DNA of 48,862 bases, taken from the NCBI GenBank assembly GCA_036000965.1, contig DASYUT010000118.1:1-48862 (forward strand), read 5' to 3'. Positions 6,977 through 15,492 of this stretch are shown here, in pieces. Under the pieces are notes generated by a model. It was not told where the DNA came from. It saw nothing but the letters and a program-made list of their open reading frames with translations, and ran no database searches. The DNA comes from Actinomycetes bacterium (GTDB lineage Bacteria; Actinomycetota; CALGFH01). Positions within the stretch are counted from its first letter, which is position 1; each line of letters opens with the position of its first letter. The position numbers were made by a program, and so were the translations under genes.

Positions 6977-8176
6977 GTGAGCAGCGCGGGCGATGGCAGC
7001 ATGGGGATCGTCGGGGGTGGCGTCCTCGGCTTGGCCGTGGCCAGGCACCTGGCGCTGACCAGGCCGGGGCTCGCGGTGACCGTGCTCGAGAAGGAGGCCC
7101 AGGTCGGGCTGCACCAGACCGGCCGGAACAGCGGGGTCGCCCATGCCGGGGTCTACTACGAGCCGGGCTCGCTCAAGGCCCGGCTCTGCCGCCGGGGCAT
7201 CGAGCTGCTGCGGGGCTACTGCCAGGACAACGGCGTGCCGTACGAGGAGTGCGGCAAGGTGATCGTCGCCGTCGACGCCGGGGAGCTGCCGCGCCTCGAG
7301 CGGATCGCGGAGCGCGCCGCCGCCAACGGCGTCCCCGGCATCCGCAGGCTGGACGCTGGCGAGCTGCGCGAGGTCGAGCCGCACGCCCGGGGCGTGGCCG
7401 CGCTCCACTCGCCGAAGACCGCGATCGTGGACTTCGCCGCCTACGCGCGGGCGCTGGCCAAGGAGGTGGAGGCCGCCGGGGGGCAGATCCGCACCGCGAC
7501 CGAGGTGCGCGCCATCGAGCAGCGGGCGGGGGCCGTCCGGGTCGAGACGACCGACGCCGAGGTCCTCGAGCTGGGGCGGCTGGTGGTCTGCGCCGGCCTG
7601 CACGCCGACCGGGTCGCGGCGCTCAGCGGCGACGACGCCGACCCGCGGATCGTCCCCTTCCGGGGCGACTACTACCTGCTGCGGCCGGAGCGGCGCCACC
7701 TCGTGCGCGGCCTGATCTACCCGGTGCCCGACCCCAGGTACCCGTTCCTCGGCATCCATCTGACCCGGCGCATCGACGGCGAGGTCCTGGTCGGTCCCAA
7801 CGCCGTCCTCGCCTTCGCCCGGGAGGGGTACCGCCTGTCCACGGTCGACCGCCGTGACCTGTGGCAGACGCTCGCCTGGCCGGGGTTCCGGACCATGGCC
7901 AGGCGGCACTGGCGCACCGGCGCGCGGGAGCTCTGGCACTCGGTGAGCCGCGCCGCGTTCGTAGGCGAGGCGCGCCGGTACGTGCCCGAGCTGCGCCCGG
8001 CCGACGTGGTCCGGGGACCGTCCGGGGTGCGGGCCCAGGCCGTGGCCCGCGACGGCGCCTTGGTCGACGACTTCCGGATCACCGCCCGAGGCCGGGTCGT
8101 GAACATCCGCAACGCCCCGTCGCCCGCGGCCACGTCGTCGCTGGCCATCGCCGAGGCAATCTGCGAGCGCCTGTAG
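6977..8176 (+). CDS. lhgO: L-2-hydroxyglutarate oxidase (FAD-dependent)
   Basis: This 399-residue oxidase has an N-terminal Rossmann FAD motif (MGIVGGGVLGLAVARHL), the LhgO hallmark GLHQTGRNSGVAHAGVYYEPGS near residues 45-66, and PFRGDYYLL plus YPFLGIHLTRR in the substrate domain. It oxidises L-2-hydroxyglutarate to 2-oxoglutarate, passing electrons to the membrane or oxygen. GTG 6977 with AGGAT upstream is the likely start; ATG 7001 would begin just before the Rossmann strand. The frame is open back to 6698, over the repeats and clpS, but lacks family sequence there. Confidence 0.92.
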   Translation: MSSAGDGSMGIVGGGVLGLAVARHLALTRPGLAVTVLEKEAQVGLHQTGRNSGVAHAGVYYEPGSLKARLCRRGIELLRGYCQDNGVPYEECGKVIVAVDAGELPRLERIAERAAANGVPGIRRLDAGELREVEPHARGVAALHSPKTAIVDFAAYARALAKEVEAAGGQIRTATEVRAIEQRAGAVRVETTDAEVLELGRLVVCAGLHADRVAALSGDDADPRIVPFRGDYYLLRPERRHLVRGLIYPVPDPRYPFLGIHLTRRIDGEVLVGPNAVLAFAREGYRLSTVDRRDLWQTLAWPGFRTMARRHWRTGARELWHSVSRAAFVGEARRYVPELRPADVVRGPSGVRAQAVARDGALVDDFRITARGRVVNIRNAPSPAATSSLAIAEAICERL

Positions 8177-8313
8177 CCCAAAGCCCGGGGCGGGCGGCCT
8201 TCCCCCGGAGCGGGCGGCAGGCCCCGCCGGCCGGGGGCCCGCCGGCCCGGGGGCCCGCCGCCCCGCCGCCCCGGGGCCCGCCGGCACCCGGGCCCGCCGG
8301 CCCGGGCGTGGAG
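8177..8313. other. Extremely GC-rich spacer between convergent lhgO and selB
   Basis: The spacer consists of repeated CCGGCCCGGGGGCCCGCCG-like blocks with many self-complementary CCGGGGGCCC cores. It separates two convergent genes and probably folds into a bidirectional terminator-like structure. No tRNA-Sec gene or other RNA was recognised in it. Confidence 0.4.
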
Positions 8314-10236
8314 CTAGCCGGGGGTGGCCAGGCGGCGGTGGTCGCCCTGCCGGACGGTGATCCCGCTGCGGTCGAGGTGCTCCAGCAGGGGGATGGCGGT
8401 CTTCCGGGTCGTGCCCATCGCCTCCTTCGCCTCGGCGGCGGTGAACGGCCGGTCGCCCGGGAACGTCCTGCGCAGGGACCCGACCGCCTGGGTGAGCGCC
8501 TCGGCGCCCACGTGCAGGCCGGGGCCGACGTTCACCAGGACACCGAGGCGGACCAGGGCGGCGAGCATGCGCCGGTCGGCGCCGAGGGCGGCCAGCTGGT
8601 CGTCGCTCAGCACGGTCACCCCGCCGGCGGCCAGGGCCACCTCGACCGCGGCGCGGACCGCCCGCTGACCAGGGTCGAGCCGCACGCCATGGCCGGGGAG
8701 CCGCACGGCCGGCCCGTCGACGACCAGCCGCCCGGAGGCGACCAGGGCCTCGACGACCTCGGCCCCGCCCGCCTTCCAGGCCGCCTCCGCGCCCCCGAGC
8801 GCGCGGGCCGGCGCCGCACCCCGCGCGGCGAGGCGGGCCAGCTCGGCCGGCATGCCCGGGACGAGCGGCTCGGCCCGGTGGTGGGCGGCGACCGCTTCGA
8901 GCACGTCCTGCCGCGCCCGCTGCCAGGCCTCGGGTGCCCAGGCCACCGCCCGGCCGCGCACCAAGCGGCCGTCCTCGGCCGCGGCAGCCAGCTGCGCGGC
9001 GAGCGCCGGCTCCCCGGCGCCGGCGAGGGCGGGCAGCTCGCCCCGGCTGGCCAGCCCCCGCTCGGCCAGCACCCGCTCGAGCAGCCCGGCCCGGCCAGCC
9101 GCCTCGCGGGCCTCCAGCTCCTCGGCCCGGCGCACCCGCCCGGCCGTGCCATGCACCCCGGGGAGCGGGAACGGGTCGAGAACCCGTCCGCCGCCCACGG
9201 TCTCGTCGCGGCCGCTGTCGCGCAGCACCAGCGGCTCGAACACGTCGAGCACGAGCTCGCGCTCCAGGTGGAGGCGGACGAGGCCGTCCTCGCCGGGCCG
9301 GATCTCGTGGGCGTCCAGGGGCTGCAGGCGCACGGCCGTCTCGGCCGCGCCGGCGTAGAGCAGGTAGGCGCCCTTGGGCCGGAGCGGCGCGGGAGCCCCG
9401 GCCAGGCAGCGGAGGCGGCAGTCGGCCGCGCGGGTCGGCGCCCACTGCCGGGGCAGCACGAGCACGTCGCCGCGGGCCACGTCCCCGGTGGCCACGCCGG
9501 CCAGGTTGACGGCCAGGCGCCGGGCGGGGGCGGCCCGCTGGAGCGGTCTCCCGTGCCCCTGGAGACCGCGGATCCGCACCTCCCGGCGGGCCGGCAGCAG
9601 CACCGCGCGGCTGTCGGCGGCCAGCGTGCCGCCGGAGAGGGTGCCGGTCACCACCGTGCCGCTGCCCCGGATCGAGAACACCCGGTCGACCGGGAGCCGC
9701 GGCCGGCCCCGGTCCGGCGGGTCGGGGGTGCGGTCGAGGGCCCGGTCCAGCTCGGTCCGGAGCTGGTCGAGTCCCGAGCCCAGCGGCGCCGCCGTGGCCA
9801 CCACGGGCGCGCCGGCGAGCGTGGTGCCGGCCAGCCGCCCGGCCACCTCCCGGGCCACCCGGTCCCGGGTGGCCGCGTCGACCAGGTCCACCTTGGTGAG
9901 CGCGACCACGCCGGTGGCCACGCCGAGCAGGTCCAGGATGGCGAGGTGCTCAGCCGACTGCGGGCGCCAGCCCTCGCTCGCGTCGACCACGAACAGGGCG
10001 CAGTCCACCCCGCCCACGCCGGCCAGCATGTTGTGGACGAAGCGCTCGTGGCCGGGCACGTCCACGAAGCCGACTTCGCGGCCGGACGGCAGGGTGGTCC
10101 AGGCGAAGCCGAGGTCGATCGTCATGCCCCGGGCCTTCTCCTCGTCCAGCCGGTCCGGGTCGGTACCGGTGAGCGCCAGCACGAGCGCCGACTTGCCGTG
10201 GTCGACGTGCCCGGCGGTCCCGACGACATGCGCCAT
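8314..10236 (-). CDS. selB: Selenocysteine-specific translation elongation factor SelB
   Basis: This 640-residue GTPase delivers Sec-tRNA to UGA codons marked by a SECIS element. The N-terminus carries the G1 loop AGHVDHGKS, G2 region ARGMTIDLGFAW, G3 VDVPGHERFVHNM and G4 TKVD. The C-terminal third has winged-helix domains, ending with FTAAEAKEAMGTTRKTAIPLL and TVRQGDHRR, which bind the mRNA hairpin in SelB. Its ATG overlaps the selA stop by one base (TGATG), showing translational coupling. An in-window selenoprotein or selC was not found. Confidence 0.95.
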   Translation of the reverse strand: MAHVVGTAGHVDHGKSALVLALTGTDPDRLDEEKARGMTIDLGFAWTTLPSGREVGFVDVPGHERFVHNMLAGVGGVDCALFVVDASEGWRPQSAEHLAILDLLGVATGVVALTKVDLVDAATRDRVAREVAGRLAGTTLAGAPVVATAAPLGSGLDQLRTELDRALDRTPDPPDRGRPRLPVDRVFSIRGSGTVVTGTLSGGTLAADSRAVLLPARREVRIRGLQGHGRPLQRAAPARRLAVNLAGVATGDVARGDVLVLPRQWAPTRAADCRLRCLAGAPAPLRPKGAYLLYAGAAETAVRLQPLDAHEIRPGEDGLVRLHLERELVLDVFEPLVLRDSGRDETVGGGRVLDPFPLPGVHGTAGRVRRAEELEAREAAGRAGLLERVLAERGLASRGELPALAGAGEPALAAQLAAAAEDGRLVRGRAVAWAPEAWQRARQDVLEAVAAHHRAEPLVPGMPAELARLAARGAAPARALGGAEAAWKAGGAEVVEALVASGRLVVDGPAVRLPGHGVRLDPGQRAVRAAVEVALAAGGVTVLSDDQLAALGADRRMLAALVRLGVLVNVGPGLHVGAEALTQAVGSLRRTFPGDRPFTAAEAKEAMGTTRKTAIPLLEHLDRSGITVRQGDHRRLATPG

Positions 10237-11822
10237 CAGCGAACCCGTCCCCTGCCGGGGCCGCCCACCCCGCCGCTCGGACCCATGGCGCCTTCTCTTC
10301 CAGCCGGTCCTGAAGCCCCTGCGGTCCAGGGGCCCCCCACCTCGCCGCTCCCGCCCGCCTCGCCGTTCCCGCCCCCGGTGTCCTCGTCCGGCCCGGGGGT
10401 GGCCGCGCCTGGGCCCGCATCTGCGGCGCCTTCACCAGGCCTGGGGGTGGCCGGGCCTGGGCCCTGCCGGAGGGCGGCGGCAAGGGCGGCGGCAAGGGCG
10501 GCGGCGACCAGCTCGTCGGCGTCGGGGGGGACCGTGCGCAGGTCGACCACGACCCGGCTGCGCTCGGCACGGGCGATCACCGGGAGGTCGCCGCCCCGCA
10601 GGCGGGCCAGGACGGCCTCCACCGGCACCGGGGTCGGGTCGACCTCCACCAGCACGCTGGGCAGGCCCTCGCCGGGCAGGCTCCCGCCCCCGGCCACGCT
10701 GGCGCCTTCCCGCAGACAGGCCGGTGGCCCGAGCCGCGCGGCCAGGGCGGCGGCCCGCGGCCGCAGGTCGTCGGGCCCGAGGGTCAGCGCACGCCAGACC
10801 GGCAGCTCGTCCCGGAGGCCCCTGGCGTGCGCCTCCAGGGTTGCCTCGAGCGCGGCCACGGTGAGCTTGTCGGCCCGCACGGCCCGGGCCACCGGGTCCT
10901 TCGACAGGCGCTGCACCAGGTCGGCCCGGCCCGCGACCAGCCCGGCCTGCGGGCCGCCGAGCAGCTTGTCACCCGAGAAGAGCACGAGGTCGGTCCCTGC
11001 GGACAGGCTGCCGGCCACCGACGGCTCGGCCCCGAACGACCCGGCCAGCAGCCCCGACCCGAGGTCATGCAGCAGCGGCAGACCGTGCTCGTGGGCCAGG
11101 GCGGCCACCTCGGCCAGCGCCGGGCTGGCGGTGAAGCCGACCACACGGTAGTTGGAGGGGTGCACCACCAGCACGCAGCCGGTGCGCTCACCCAGGGCCC
11201 GGGCGTAGTCGGCCAGGTGGGTGCGGTTGGTGGTGCCCACCTCGACCAGCGTCACCCCGGCCGCCTCCATGACCGACGGGAGCCGGAACTCGCCGCCGAT
11301 CTCGATCAGCTCGCCCCGCGAGACGACCACCTCGCGGCCGCGGGCGAGCGCGTGGAGCGCGAGGAGCAGGGCGCCGGCCGCGTTGTTGACCACCAGGCCG
11401 CCCTCGGCGCCGGTGACCTCCCGGAGAAGCGCCGTGGCGGCCGCGCCCCGGTGTCCCCGGGTCCCCGCGGCGAGGTCGTACTCGACGGTGGCGTAGCCAG
11501 CGGCCTCGGCCACCGCGGCCCTGGCCGCCTCGGACAGCGGCGCCCGGCCCAGGTTGGTGTGCAGCACCACCCCGGTCGCGTTGATCACCGCGCGTGTCCG
11601 GCCCCGGGAGAGCGCCTCGACCGCGCCCGTCACCCGAGCGGCCAGCTCGTCCATGCCCGGCACGCGCTCGCCGGCGGCGGCTGCCTGCCTGCTGGCGTCG
11701 AGCGTGCGACGCACCGCGCCCAGGACCCGGGCCCGGCCCCAGGTCGCGGCGCAGGCCGCCACCTTGGGGTGTTCGAGGAGCGTGTCGACGCCGGGCACGG
11801 CGCGGCGGGGGTCGGAGGCCAT
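10236..11822 (-). CDS. selA: L-seryl-tRNA(Sec) selenium transferase SelA
   Basis: This 528-residue PLP enzyme converts seryl-tRNA(Sec) to selenocysteinyl-tRNA(Sec). It has TRAVINATGVVLHTNLGRAPL (76-96), EYDLAAGTRGHRG and the PLP lysine K286 in LFSGDKLLGGPQAG. It is longer than E. coli SelA (463 aa) because of a tail of about 75 residues, rich in Gly, Pro and acidic residues, after ALAAALRQGP. The start at 11822 begins MASDPRRAVPGVDTLL. The frame continues upstream into non-family sequence with no RBS, so I reject the longer form. selA and selB form an operon; selD must be elsewhere. Confidence 0.95.
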   Translation of the reverse strand: MASDPRRAVPGVDTLLEHPKVAACAATWGRARVLGAVRRTLDASRQAAAAGERVPGMDELAARVTGAVEALSRGRTRAVINATGVVLHTNLGRAPLSEAARAAVAEAAGYATVEYDLAAGTRGHRGAAATALLREVTGAEGGLVVNNAAGALLLALHALARGREVVVSRGELIEIGGEFRLPSVMEAAGVTLVEVGTTNRTHLADYARALGERTGCVLVVHPSNYRVVGFTASPALAEVAALAHEHGLPLLHDLGSGLLAGSFGAEPSVAGSLSAGTDLVLFSGDKLLGGPQAGLVAGRADLVQRLSKDPVARAVRADKLTVAALEATLEAHARGLRDELPVWRALTLGPDDLRPRAAALAARLGPPACLREGASVAGGGSLPGEGLPSVLVEVDPTPVPVEAVLARLRGGDLPVIARAERSRVVVDLRTVPPDADELVAAALAAALAAALRQGPGPATPRPGEGAADAGPGAATPGPDEDTGGGNGEAGGSGEVGGPWTAGASGPAGREGAMGPSGGVGGPGRGRVR

Positions 11823-12151
11823 GGCCCATTCTGTGCCACCATCGGACCGGACGCAGGCCAAAACGGCGTGGTGCGGCTTGGAGCTGGCTTGGAGCTGGCC
11901 TGGTAACGGCCGGGTAAGCGGCCGGAAACGGCCGGGTACGCCTTGGGGAGCATGCGCGTACGACCGGTTCTGCCGGGTGCAAACCAGGCTAACCCAGTCA
12001 TCCGCTGCCATTTTGCTCAGTCGTATTAATAGGTGAAACCCCTTCGAGCTCGTCCCTCCGGGCAGGTGAGTTGTCGAGACGCGAGATATTTGCGTACAGT
12101 TCTCGTGGCAAGAAGCTTCCCCCATCTTGTGTCTCGAATAGTGAGATCGGC
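11823..12151. other. Divergent promoter region between selA and the Xre gene
   Basis: The selA-proximal part has short repeats (GCTTGGAGCTG twice; CGGCCGGGTAAGCGGCCGGAAACGGCCGGG). From about 12000 the DNA is noticeably more AT-rich (TTTTGCTCAGTCGTATTAATAGG; GCGAGATATTTGCGTACAG), as expected for the promoter and operators of the Xre gene. I see no convincing gene or tRNA. TTGCTCAGTC at 12013-12022 recurs at 13520-13529 on the other side of the Xre gene. Confidence 0.45.
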
Positions 12152-13492
12152 ATGATGTCAGCGCACGACGCAATGCCCAATGCACGACTCCGCCGCCAGC
12201 GGCGCCAACGGGGATGGTCCTTGCAGCGGGTGGCGGAAGAGCTACAGAAATTGTGTGAGCTCGAGGGCCGTCGCGTGGGTGTGACCGCCAGCATGGTCGG
12301 CAAGTGGGAACGGGGGTTCAAGCGGCCCAGCCCGTTCTACCAGGAGAAGTTGTGCGCGCTCTACGGCCTGTCGGCCGAGCAGCTCGGGTTGGTGGATGAC
12401 GCAGAGCAGGCGTTACCGGCGTGGTCCCTCGATCGCGACACGCTGGCTGAGACCCTTGAGTCGTGGAGACATGACGTGGAACGCCGAGCCTTCCTTCGCC
12501 ACATGACCAGCGTCGCCGGGGTCGCCGCGCTCGCGCCGGCGCTCGATACGGTGGGAGCCGAGCCGCATGAGCGGCTCGCCCGGGCGCTGGACCGACCCAG
12601 CCGGGTCGACGACGCCACCATGGGGCACCTGGAGACGGTCATCAGCGAGTGCCGTCGCCTCGACGACCGCATCGGCTCGCGCGACCTGCAGGGTCCGGTC
12701 ACCGGCCACCTGCAGCTCATCACCTCCCTGCTGCAGGGCTCGCAGTCCGGGCCGGTGCACCGCCGGCTGTGCACCGCAGCGGCCCAGGTCGCCCAGCTCG
12801 CCGGCTGGCTCGCCTTCGACATGAACGATCACCGGGCCGCCAGGCGGTACTACGAGGTCGCGCTCAGGGCCGCCCAGGAGGCAGGGGACCGCGCCTTGGC
12901 CGCCTACGTGCTCGGCTGCATGAGCGTGGTCGCCACCTACGGCCAGGACGCCTACGCCGGCCTCCAGCTCGCTCTCGAGGCGCAGAACAGGGGGAGAGGG
13001 TCGGTGACGGCGACCACGCTCGCCTGGCTCTGCCGGGTCGAGGCGCTCGCCCTGGCGACCCTCGGCGAGGCGGGGCCCTGCGCCTCGGCCCTCGACCGGG
13101 CCGAGGCCGCCATCGCCCAGGCGTCGTCGGCGTCCGACCCGCCCTGGATCTACCATTTCGACCGCTCCCAGCTCGCCGGGCAGAAGGGCGCCTGCTACGT
13201 GCGGCTGCACCGGCCGCACGACGCGCAGGCGTCCCTCGGCGAGGCGCTCACGACGCTGAGCACGGAATTCGTGCGCGACCGGTCGCTGCACCTGACCCAT
13301 CTGGCGAGCGCGTACGCCCAGCAGGGGGAGATCGAGGAGGCGTGCCGCCTGGCCGGCGACTCCTTGACCAACGCCATGTACACGGGATCGGCCCGCGAAT
13401 TGCGGCGCATCCACGAGTTCCGCCGTGACCTCGACCGGTGGAACGGGACGGCGGCGGTGAAAAACCTGGACGCGCAGCTGCTCCTGGCCTAG
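12152..13492 (+). CDS. Xre-family helix-turn-helix regulator with TPR-like sensor domain
   Basis: This 446-residue protein has an N-terminal HTH_3 domain (about residues 10-65; LRRQRRQRGWSLQRVAEEL, then SMVGKWERGFKRPSP). A linker with a Tat/twin-Arg-like RRAFLRHMTSVAGVAALAP stretch leads to helical repeats of TPR type (YYEVALRAAQEAGDRALAAYVLG, SLGEALTTLSTEFV, HLASAYAQQGEIEEACRLA). Proteins with this architecture are abundant in actinomycetes and often sit next to small accessory genes. Two candidate starts, ATG 12152 and ATG 12155, precede the conserved part; the RBS is weak. Ligand and targets are unknown. The convergent prim-pol gene may be its functional partner or merely a neighbour. Confidence 0.88.
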   Translation: MMSAHDAMPNARLRRQRRQRGWSLQRVAEELQKLCELEGRRVGVTASMVGKWERGFKRPSPFYQEKLCALYGLSAEQLGLVDDAEQALPAWSLDRDTLAETLESWRHDVERRAFLRHMTSVAGVAALAPALDTVGAEPHERLARALDRPSRVDDATMGHLETVISECRRLDDRIGSRDLQGPVTGHLQLITSLLQGSQSGPVHRRLCTAAAQVAQLAGWLAFDMNDHRAARRYYEVALRAAQEAGDRALAAYVLGCMSVVATYGQDAYAGLQLALEAQNRGRGSVTATTLAWLCRVEALALATLGEAGPCASALDRAEAAIAQASSASDPPWIYHFDRSQLAGQKGACYVRLHRPHDAQASLGEALTTLSTEFVRDRSLHLTHLASAYAQQGEIEEACRLAGDSLTNAMYTGSARELRRIHEFRRDLDRWNGTAAVKNLDAQLLLA

Positions 13493-13501
13493 CGTCTACG
13501 T

Positions 13502-13524
13502 AGCAATTCCCATTCCTAATTGCT
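13502..13524. terminator. AT-rich inverted repeat after the Xre gene
   Basis: AGCAATT (13502-13508) pairs with AATTGCT (13518-13524) across a 9-nt loop, starting 10 bases after the stop. The stem is short and AT-rich, so it is either a weak terminator between the two convergent genes or a protein-binding site. Confidence 0.35.
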
Positions 13525-13624
13525 CAGTCATTCCGAGGCAGCCGCCTTGCTCCATCGTGTCTAGAACAGGTGTCTCGCGCTGACCAGAAAGGAATAGTCA
13601 GCCGCACCCACCAGCGGGAGCGGC

Positions 13625-14272
13625 TCAGGCCGGGCGCGCCCGCTCGGTTCGCTGGGCCCGCGGGGTGTGCAGGGCGTGCAGAAGGGCCGGCACCTCGGGA
13701 AGCGGCAGGTCGATCCCGCGGATCCAGCGCGTCGCCCCTCCGGCCGAGTGCCGGCTCGGCACCGCCAGCACGTACCCTCCGCGCCCATGCCAGTGGAGGT
13801 GGCTGCGGGAGGCGGACCCGGACCCGGTGTGGCCCGGCACGGCCGCGTCGCCGAACCCCGTCGGGCGTACGAAGTAGTGCCAGCGGCCGCTGCCGGTGCG
13901 CGCCACCGGGCCCGCCGGGGTGATGCCCTGGGGGAACCTGTACGACTGGCCGGCCGGGCCGGCGACGTCCAGGACGTCGAACATCACCCCGGTGGCGAGC
14001 CCGATGTTGGCCTCGGGGCGGCGCAGCCAGCAACGCTCGATCCGGGCGGCGTCGGTGGTGGCCTCCTCGAGCCAGCGCTGGGAGAGCGGGTGCTCTCCAG
14101 GGTGGAGGCAGCCGAGCTGCTGGCACGAGCATTCGAGGCTGCTCCAGCGGCCGCGCTGCCAGTTGTTGGCAGGATGGTGGCAGGGGAAGACCGGGATGCC
14201 CCGCTCGGCGTAGTCGAGGGCCGCTCTGAGCAGGCTGTTGGTCATGCGCAGCTTCATCCCGATCCCTTTCAT
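13625..14272 (-). CDS. Bifunctional DNA primase/polymerase (prim-pol) N-terminal-domain protein, probably catalytically altered
   Basis: This 215-residue protein matches the archaeo-eukaryotic prim-pol domain of actinobacterial plasmid- and phage-type proteins. It has LRAALDYAERGIPVFPCHH, a Cys/His patch (CSCQQLGCLHPGEHPLSQRW), TTDAARIERCWLRRPEANIGLATG, then FDVLDVAGPAG, VARTGSGRWHYFVRPTG and GRGGYVLAVPSRH. Active prim-pols carry hDhD; here the second acidic position reads Ala (DVA). Similar degenerate versions are common in actinobacteria as stand-alone proteins without a helicase, and this one also lacks one. ATG 14272 or ATG 14257 (with AGGG upstream) could be the start. Its replication role is therefore doubtful. 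Confidence 0.8.
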   Translation of the reverse strand: MKGIGMKLRMTNSLLRAALDYAERGIPVFPCHHPANNWQRGRWSSLECSCQQLGCLHPGEHPLSQRWLEEATTDAARIERCWLRRPEANIGLATGVMFDVLDVAGPAGQSYRFPQGITPAGPVARTGSGRWHYFVRPTGFGDAAVPGHTGSGSASRSHLHWHGRGGYVLAVPSRHSAGGATRWIRGIDLPLPEVPALLHALHTPRAQRTERARPA

Positions 14273-14478
14273 CGCGCCCCCCGAGGCTCACCGTTGCGCG
14301 AAGCCTGCAACGTGAAGCCTGCAACATGCGGAACCGCAGCAGGGGACCATGCTCCGCCGCGACGGCGAAAGAGTCTTTACGGGTCCCGGGGATGTCCCTT
14401 GCGGTATCCGGTTATGTACCGCAAACCGCTATACCAGGGCGAACCTGCCTGACGGGCGGCGCCAGGGCGTCAAGTACC
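14273..14478. other. Divergent spacer between prim-pol and NUDIX genes
   Basis: The spacer contains a 14-15-bp direct duplication (GAAGCCTGCAAC at about 14300 and 14315) and an AT-richer stretch (GGTTATGTACCGCAAACCGCTATACC) that may hold the NUDIX-gene promoter. No ORF with an RBS is apparent. Confidence 0.35.
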
Positions 14479-15492
14479 ATGCCTGCCATGCAAGGAGCGC
14501 CGAAGAGGACCCCGGTCGTTCCGGCTCGCCCCGCCGCCACCGTGGTCGTGCTGCGCGACGGGCCGACGGGGCTCGAGGTGTACCTGCAGCGGCGCACGAT
14601 GACGATGGGGTTCGCAGCTGGGCTCTGGGTCTTCCCGGGGGGCCGGGTGGACCGGGTCGACCAGGACCCGGCCGTCGACGCGACCTGGTCGGGCCCTGGC
14701 CCAGAGGCATGGGCGGCCCGCCTCGGCCTCGGCCGTTCCGAGGCACGGGGGACGGTGGTGGCCGCCTGCCGGGAATGCCTGGAGGAGGCCGGGGTCCTGC
14801 TCGCCGACCGCGCACCCGAGCCCGCCGCGCTGGACGCGGCCCGGCGGCAGCTGCTCGCCGGCCGGCAGGGGCTTGGCGCCGTGCTCGCCGGCCTCGGGGT
14901 GCGTCTGGACACCAGCCGGCTGCGCTACTGGGCCTGGTGGGTGACGCCGGAGGCCGAGACCCGCCGCTACGACACGCGCTTCTTCGTGGCCGGGCTGCCC
15001 AGGGGCGCCACCGTGACCGTCCACGGCCTGGAGGCCGAGCGCGGGCACTGGCTCCCGGTGGCGTCGGCCGTGGCCGAGCCGGTGCGCATGCTGCCGCCGA
15101 CCTGGTGCACGCTGCGCGAGCTGACCGCCTTCTCGTCGGTGGCCGAGGTGCTGGCGGCGGCCGACGCACGGGTGATCGAGCGCACCCTTCCCCTCTGGGC
15201 CGGCGACGCCGTGGTGCTTCCTTCGGGCGAGCGCATCCGCCTGCCGCCGCTGGGCCAGCGTGCCCCCGAGCCGCCTGGAGCGCGCGAGGCCCGACTGCCC
15301 CAGGTCCCCTCGCCCGAGGCGGGCAAGGCTCTCTCACCCGAGGCGGGTCAGGCTCCCTCTTCCCAGGCTTCCCAGGCGGGCGAGGCTCCCTCGCCCCAAG
15401 CGTCCCAGGCTCCCTCGTCCGAGGCGGACGAGGGAGCCTCGCCCCAGGTGACGTTGCCCGAGGCGGGCGAGGGTCGGGGTGGGCGGCCGTGA
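14479..15492 (+). CDS. NUDIX hydrolase (NUDT19/long-insert type)
   Basis: This 337-residue protein starts MPAMQGAPKRTPVVPARPAA. After a strand typical of NUDIX enzymes (ATVVVLRDG, VYLQRR) the Nudix box is split by a long insert: FPGGRVD is followed about 45 residues later by AACRECLEEAGVLL, as in the NUDT19-like subfamily that hydrolyses CoA derivatives. The substrate is not determinable here. The last 75 residues are a low-complexity Ser/Pro/Glu/Ala/Gln tail built from repeats such as SPEAGKAL and PSSQASQA. The stop overlaps the start of the MBL gene by 4 bp (GTGA). This NUDIX-MBL pair is conserved near crp/whiB4 in other actinobacteria. Confidence 0.88.
   Translation: MPAMQGAPKRTPVVPARPAATVVVLRDGPTGLEVYLQRRTMTMGFAAGLWVFPGGRVDRVDQDPAVDATWSGPGPEAWAARLGLGRSEARGTVVAACRECLEEAGVLLADRAPEPAALDAARRQLLAGRQGLGAVLAGLGVRLDTSRLRYWAWWVTPEAETRRYDTRFFVAGLPRGATVTVHGLEAERGHWLPVASAVAEPVRMLPPTWCTLRELTAFSSVAEVLAAADARVIERTLPLWAGDAVVLPSGERIRLPPLGQRAPEPPGAREARLPQVPSPEAGKALSPEAGQAPSSQASQAGEAPSPQASQAPSSEADEGASPQVTLPEAGEGRGGRP

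Noticed and set aside
5513-9445. Very long (1310-residue) minus-strand open frame across cobS, clpS, lhgO and selB
   Set aside because: Its translation is Arg/Gly/Pro/Ala shadow sequence of clearly recognisable genes in other frames; an artefact of extreme GC.
7861-11151. 1096-residue plus-strand frame opposite selA/selB
   Set aside because: Antisense shadow of selA and selB with no domain and no RBS.
11823-12151. tRNA-Sec (selC) gene upstream of selA
   Set aside because: No 95-nt fold with UCA anticodon and GGTTCGAxTCC T-arm could be found on either strand.
12013-13529. Attachment-site pair of an integrated element around the Xre gene
   Set aside because: The shared direct repeat is only 10 bp, with no integrase or tRNA next to it; chance or a regulator binding site is more likely.
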